Assembly: GCA_964472095.1 (NCBI GenBank)
Contig: CAYYIV010000024.1
Span: 1-64,000 of the forward strand
DNA from: Pelagibius sp964472095
GTDB lineage: Bacteria > Pseudomonadota > Alphaproteobacteria > Kiloniellales > Kiloniellaceae
Direction of reading: 5' to 3'
DNA length: 64,000 nucleotides
Shown here: piece after piece, positions 61,985 through 64,000 of the stretch
Layout of the letters: the number at the start of each line of letters is the position of its first letter
Position numbering within the stretch: the first letter of the stretch is position 1
Notes under the pieces: model-generated
Databases searched by the model: none
Told to the model about the DNA's origin: nothing
The model's input: only the letters and a program-made list of their open reading frames with translations
Translations under genes and position numbers: made by a program

Positions 61985-62066
61985 AGGCCGGATCAACAAC
62001 GGCCTTGAGGCCGGATCAACAACGGCCTTGAGGCCGCAGCAACAACGGCCTTGAGGCCGCAGCAAC
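61985..62066. repeat. Three tandem 23-base hairpin repeats
   Basis: AGGCCGGATCAACAACGGCC plus TTG recurs with a 23-base period at 61985, 62008 and 62031 (third copy has GCAG for GGAT), with a partial fourth at 62054. Each junction forms the palindrome GGCCTTGAGGCC (62001, 62024, 62047). The array lies just upstream of the methyltransferase start. Confidence 0.88.
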
Positions 62067-62083
62067 GCGGAACGGTTGTCGGA

Positions 62084-62740
62084 ATGACGGACTTTGCAGC
62101 AGCGCGGCTCAACATGGTGGAGAGCCAGATCCGCACCAACAAGGTGACGGATCCGCGGATCGTCGCGGCCTTCGAGGCGACGGCGCGGGAAGCTTTCGTC
62201 GGCGAGGGCAAGCGCGGCATCGCCTACATCGACGAAGACCTCGAAGTGGCGCCCGGCCGCTATCTGTTGGAGCCCATGGTGCTGGCGCGCCTGCTGCAGG
62301 TGGCGGCGCCCCAGGCCACCGACATGGCGCTCGATATCGGCTGCGCCACCGGATATTCGACCGCGGTGCTGGCCCAACTGGTGCAGACCGTGGTCGGCCT
62401 GGAGTGCGACCGCGGCCTGATGGACCTCGCCAACCGGACGCTCAATGGCCTCGACGTGGACAATGCCGTGGTGGTCGAGGGTACGCTCAGCGCCGGCTAC
62501 CAAAAGCAGGCGCCCTATGACGTGATCGTTTTCCAGGGCGCGGTCTCGGAGGTGCCGGAGGCGATCAAGCGCCAGCTTGCGGACGGCGGGCGACTGACTG
62601 TCGTGGTGGTCGACGCGATGGGCATCGGTCGGGGCACCCTGATCCAGCGCGCCGGAGACAGCTTTTCCACGCGCGCACTGTTCGACGCGTCGACGCCGCT
62701 GTTGCCGGGTTTGGCGCGGGAAGCGGGCTTCGTCTTCTAG
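62084..62740 (+). CDS. Protein-L-isoaspartate O-methyltransferase family protein
   Basis: A 218-residue class I methyltransferase of the PIMT family. It has the N-terminal MVESQIRTNKVTDPRI, the SAM motif ALDIGCATGYSTAVLAQL (near residue 90) and VGLECDRGLM. Short members like this, next to tolC, recur in Rhodospirillales; repair of isoaspartate is the family activity, but this subgroup lacks direct proof. ATG 62084 chosen over an upstream in-frame ATG inside the repeat array. Confidence 0.85.
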   Translation: MTDFAAARLNMVESQIRTNKVTDPRIVAAFEATAREAFVGEGKRGIAYIDEDLEVAPGRYLLEPMVLARLLQVAAPQATDMALDIGCATGYSTAVLAQLVQTVVGLECDRGLMDLANRTLNGLDVDNAVVVEGTLSAGYQKQAPYDVIVFQGAVSEVPEAIKRQLADGGRLTVVVVDAMGIGRGTLIQRAGDSFSTRALFDASTPLLPGLAREAGFVF

Positions 62741-62867
62741 CCTGGCGCCGGCTTGCACTTGAAGTTGCTGGCCGCCTTGCTCAGATACGATCTCAGATAT
62801 GATGACGGGGGGGACCGTTCTCACGCCAAAGGGCCGGTCTTTTTCATAGAACGGGGATAGCGGACGG

Positions 62868-64000
62868 ATGCGATCGATGACAGGCGTGCGGCAGGCGAGC
62901 CTGCTGGCGGGTTCCCTGGCCGTGATGGCGGGTCTTTGCGGTGGCCTGCCAGCGGCGGCTCAGACCCTGGATGAGGCGCTGGTTCAGACCTACCAGTCGA
63001 ACCCGACCCTCAGCGCCGCACGGGCGCAGCTGCGGGCGACCAACGAGCGGGTGCCCCAGGCTCTCTCCGGCTGGCGGCCGACGCTGGAAGCCCAGGGCTC
63101 CGGCGGCAAGGCCTATGACGACGACATCCGGCCGACCAGCGACGGCGACGGCCGCAGCCCCGCCGGCGCCGACCTGACTTTGACCCAGCCGATCTACCGC
63201 GGCGGCCGCACCATTGCCGGCACCGATCGGGCCGAGAACGAGGTGCTCGCCCAGCGCTCGCGCCTGGCAGTGACCGAGCAGGACGTGCTGCTGAGCGCGG
63301 TGACGGCCTACGCGGATGTCTGGCGCGACCAGTCGGTGCTCGAGCTCAACATCAACAACGAGCAGGTACTGTCCCGCCAGCTGGAGGCGACCCAGGACCG
63401 TTTCGATGTCGGCGAACTGACGCGCACCGACGTCGCCCAGTCGGAAAGCCGCCTGTCGAGCGCCACCGCCGATCGTATCGGCGCCCAGGGCAACCTTTCC
63501 TCCAGCCGTGCGACCTTCGAGAACGTGATCGGTGTCTATCCCGGCACTCTGGAGCAGCCGTCGCTGCCGGGCGGCCTGCTGGCGAGCCAGGAGGCCATCG
63601 TCGACATCGCCGAGGCGGCGAATCCCTTGGTGCTCGCTGCCAACTACGACGAACTGGCCGCCCTGCGCAGCGTGCGCGAAGTGGAGGGCGAACTGCTGCC
63701 GTCCGTCGAGCTGCAGGGCTCGCTCGGCTACCAGCATGAGCGCTCGTCGCGCAGCAGCGAGGGCAGTACTGCCGAGGTGCTTGCCGTGGTGCGGGTGCCG
63801 CTCTACCAGCAGGGCGCGGTATCGAGCCGTGTGCGCGAGGCCAAGCAGGTCGCCAGCCAGCGCCGCCTTGATGTGCGTCAGGCCCTGCGGCGGGCGCGCG
63901 AAGACGCCATCTCCGGTTGGGAGCGGTTGCTCACCGCCCGCGCCCAGATCGCCTCGCTGCAGCAGAGCGTGCGCGCCAGCGAGATCGCCCTGGAGGGTGT
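62868..64000 (+). CDS. tolC: TolC family outer-membrane efflux protein (3' end beyond window)
   Basis: The first 377 residues of an outer-membrane factor. A signal peptide (MRSMTGVRQASLLAG to PAAAQTL) precedes the TolC repeat, with QTYQSNPTLSAARAQLRATNE and LTQPIYRGGRT in the first half and VPLYQQGAVSSRVREAK in the second. The type I secretion subclass is likely from LDEALVQTYQSNP. ATG 62868 follows GGGGATAGCGGACGG; ATG 62877 is an alternative. Exports substrates with an inner-membrane ABC or RND pump, not in view. Confidence 0.92.
   Translation, partial: MRSMTGVRQASLLAGSLAVMAGLCGGLPAAAQTLDEALVQTYQSNPTLSAARAQLRATNERVPQALSGWRPTLEAQGSGGKAYDDDIRPTSDGDGRSPAGADLTLTQPIYRGGRTIAGTDRAENEVLAQRSRLAVTEQDVLLSAVTAYADVWRDQSVLELNINNEQVLSRQLEATQDRFDVGELTRTDVAQSESRLSSATADRIGAQGNLSSSRATFENVIGVYPGTLEQPSLPGGLLASQEAIVDIAEAANPLVLAANYDELAALRSVREVEGELLPSVELQGSLGYQHERSSRSSEGSTAEVLAVVRVPLYQQGAVSSRVREAKQVASQRRLDVRQALRRAREDAISGWERLLTARAQIASLQQSVRASEIALEG

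Noticed and set aside
61985..62066. Could the 23-base repeats be a CRISPR array?
   Set aside because: The copies are directly adjacent with no unique spacers and no cas genes are present.

Overview
The window looks like a chromosomal segment of a high-GC alphaproteobacterium, most likely a Rhodospirillales/Kiloniellales-type organism. The signs are: short single-domain XylG beside XylF/XylH, a Caulobacter-like XylB dehydrogenase, a GTTC-N7-GTTC LexA box of the alphaproteobacterial type, an isoaspartate-methyltransferase-like gene next to tolC, and many ATGA/GTGA-coupled starts. No phage, insertion sequence, integrase or CRISPR array was seen. Most of the window is metabolic and envelope chromosome, with three looser stretches (about 22.8-23.8, 35.9-37.6 and 60.6-62.1 kb).

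Layout. 0-11.4 kb: two sugar-uptake blocks. A leftward CUT2-type ABC operon (binding protein, ATPase, two permeases) faces a rightward SMP-30/gluconolactonase gene. A pentapeptide-repeat gene separates it from a rightward xylF-xylH-xylG-xylB block. Both operons begin near LacI-like palindromes with an AGCGCT core. 12-18.5 kb: a sulfite module, soeA-soeB-soeC followed by a TauE/SafE permease and a TIGR02186 protein. 18.6-22.8 kb: a leftward periplasmic glucan operon (opgG/D, a 181-codon ORF, opgH). 23.8-25.3 kb: a lysine-rich histone-H1-like gene and a patatin. 25.5-31.4 kb: an ArsR-methyltransferase regulator (SahR-like), metF and metH. 31.5-34.5 kb: a ModE-type regulator, a near-perfect Mo-box and modABC.

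34.6-39.1 kb holds small genes: GNAT, cspA, two zinc-ribbon proteins and a zinc metallopeptidase. 39.3-44.3 kb holds a gamma-glutamyltransferase that reads in frame into an RraA-like protein, then a copper ATPase behind a CueR-type promoter. 44.7-51 kb holds a divergent TctD/TctE two-component system (plus a binding protein) and a tctCBA tripartite carboxylate transporter. 51.1-54.6 kb is rfbCBDA (dTDP-L-rhamnose). 54.6-59.4 kb holds a lipoprotein esterase, then a MoaD/ThiS-like protein, a beta-propeller protein, tryptophan 2,3-dioxygenase and a kynureninase-like enzyme. 59.4-64 kb holds a PAS protein, a second histone-like gene, tRNA-Asn, tRNA-Cys, a possible SOS-controlled 47-residue membrane protein, a methyltransferase and the start of tolC.

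Several parts fit together. ModABC supplies molybdate needed by SoeA. XylB and a lactonase would give an oxidative (Weimberg/Dahms) xylose route. SahR-metF-metH forms a methyl-cycle unit. The most intriguing unexplained items are the LexA-box small membrane protein, the MoaD-like/beta-propeller pair joined to tryptophan catabolism, and the gamma-glutamyltransferase-RraA read-through.
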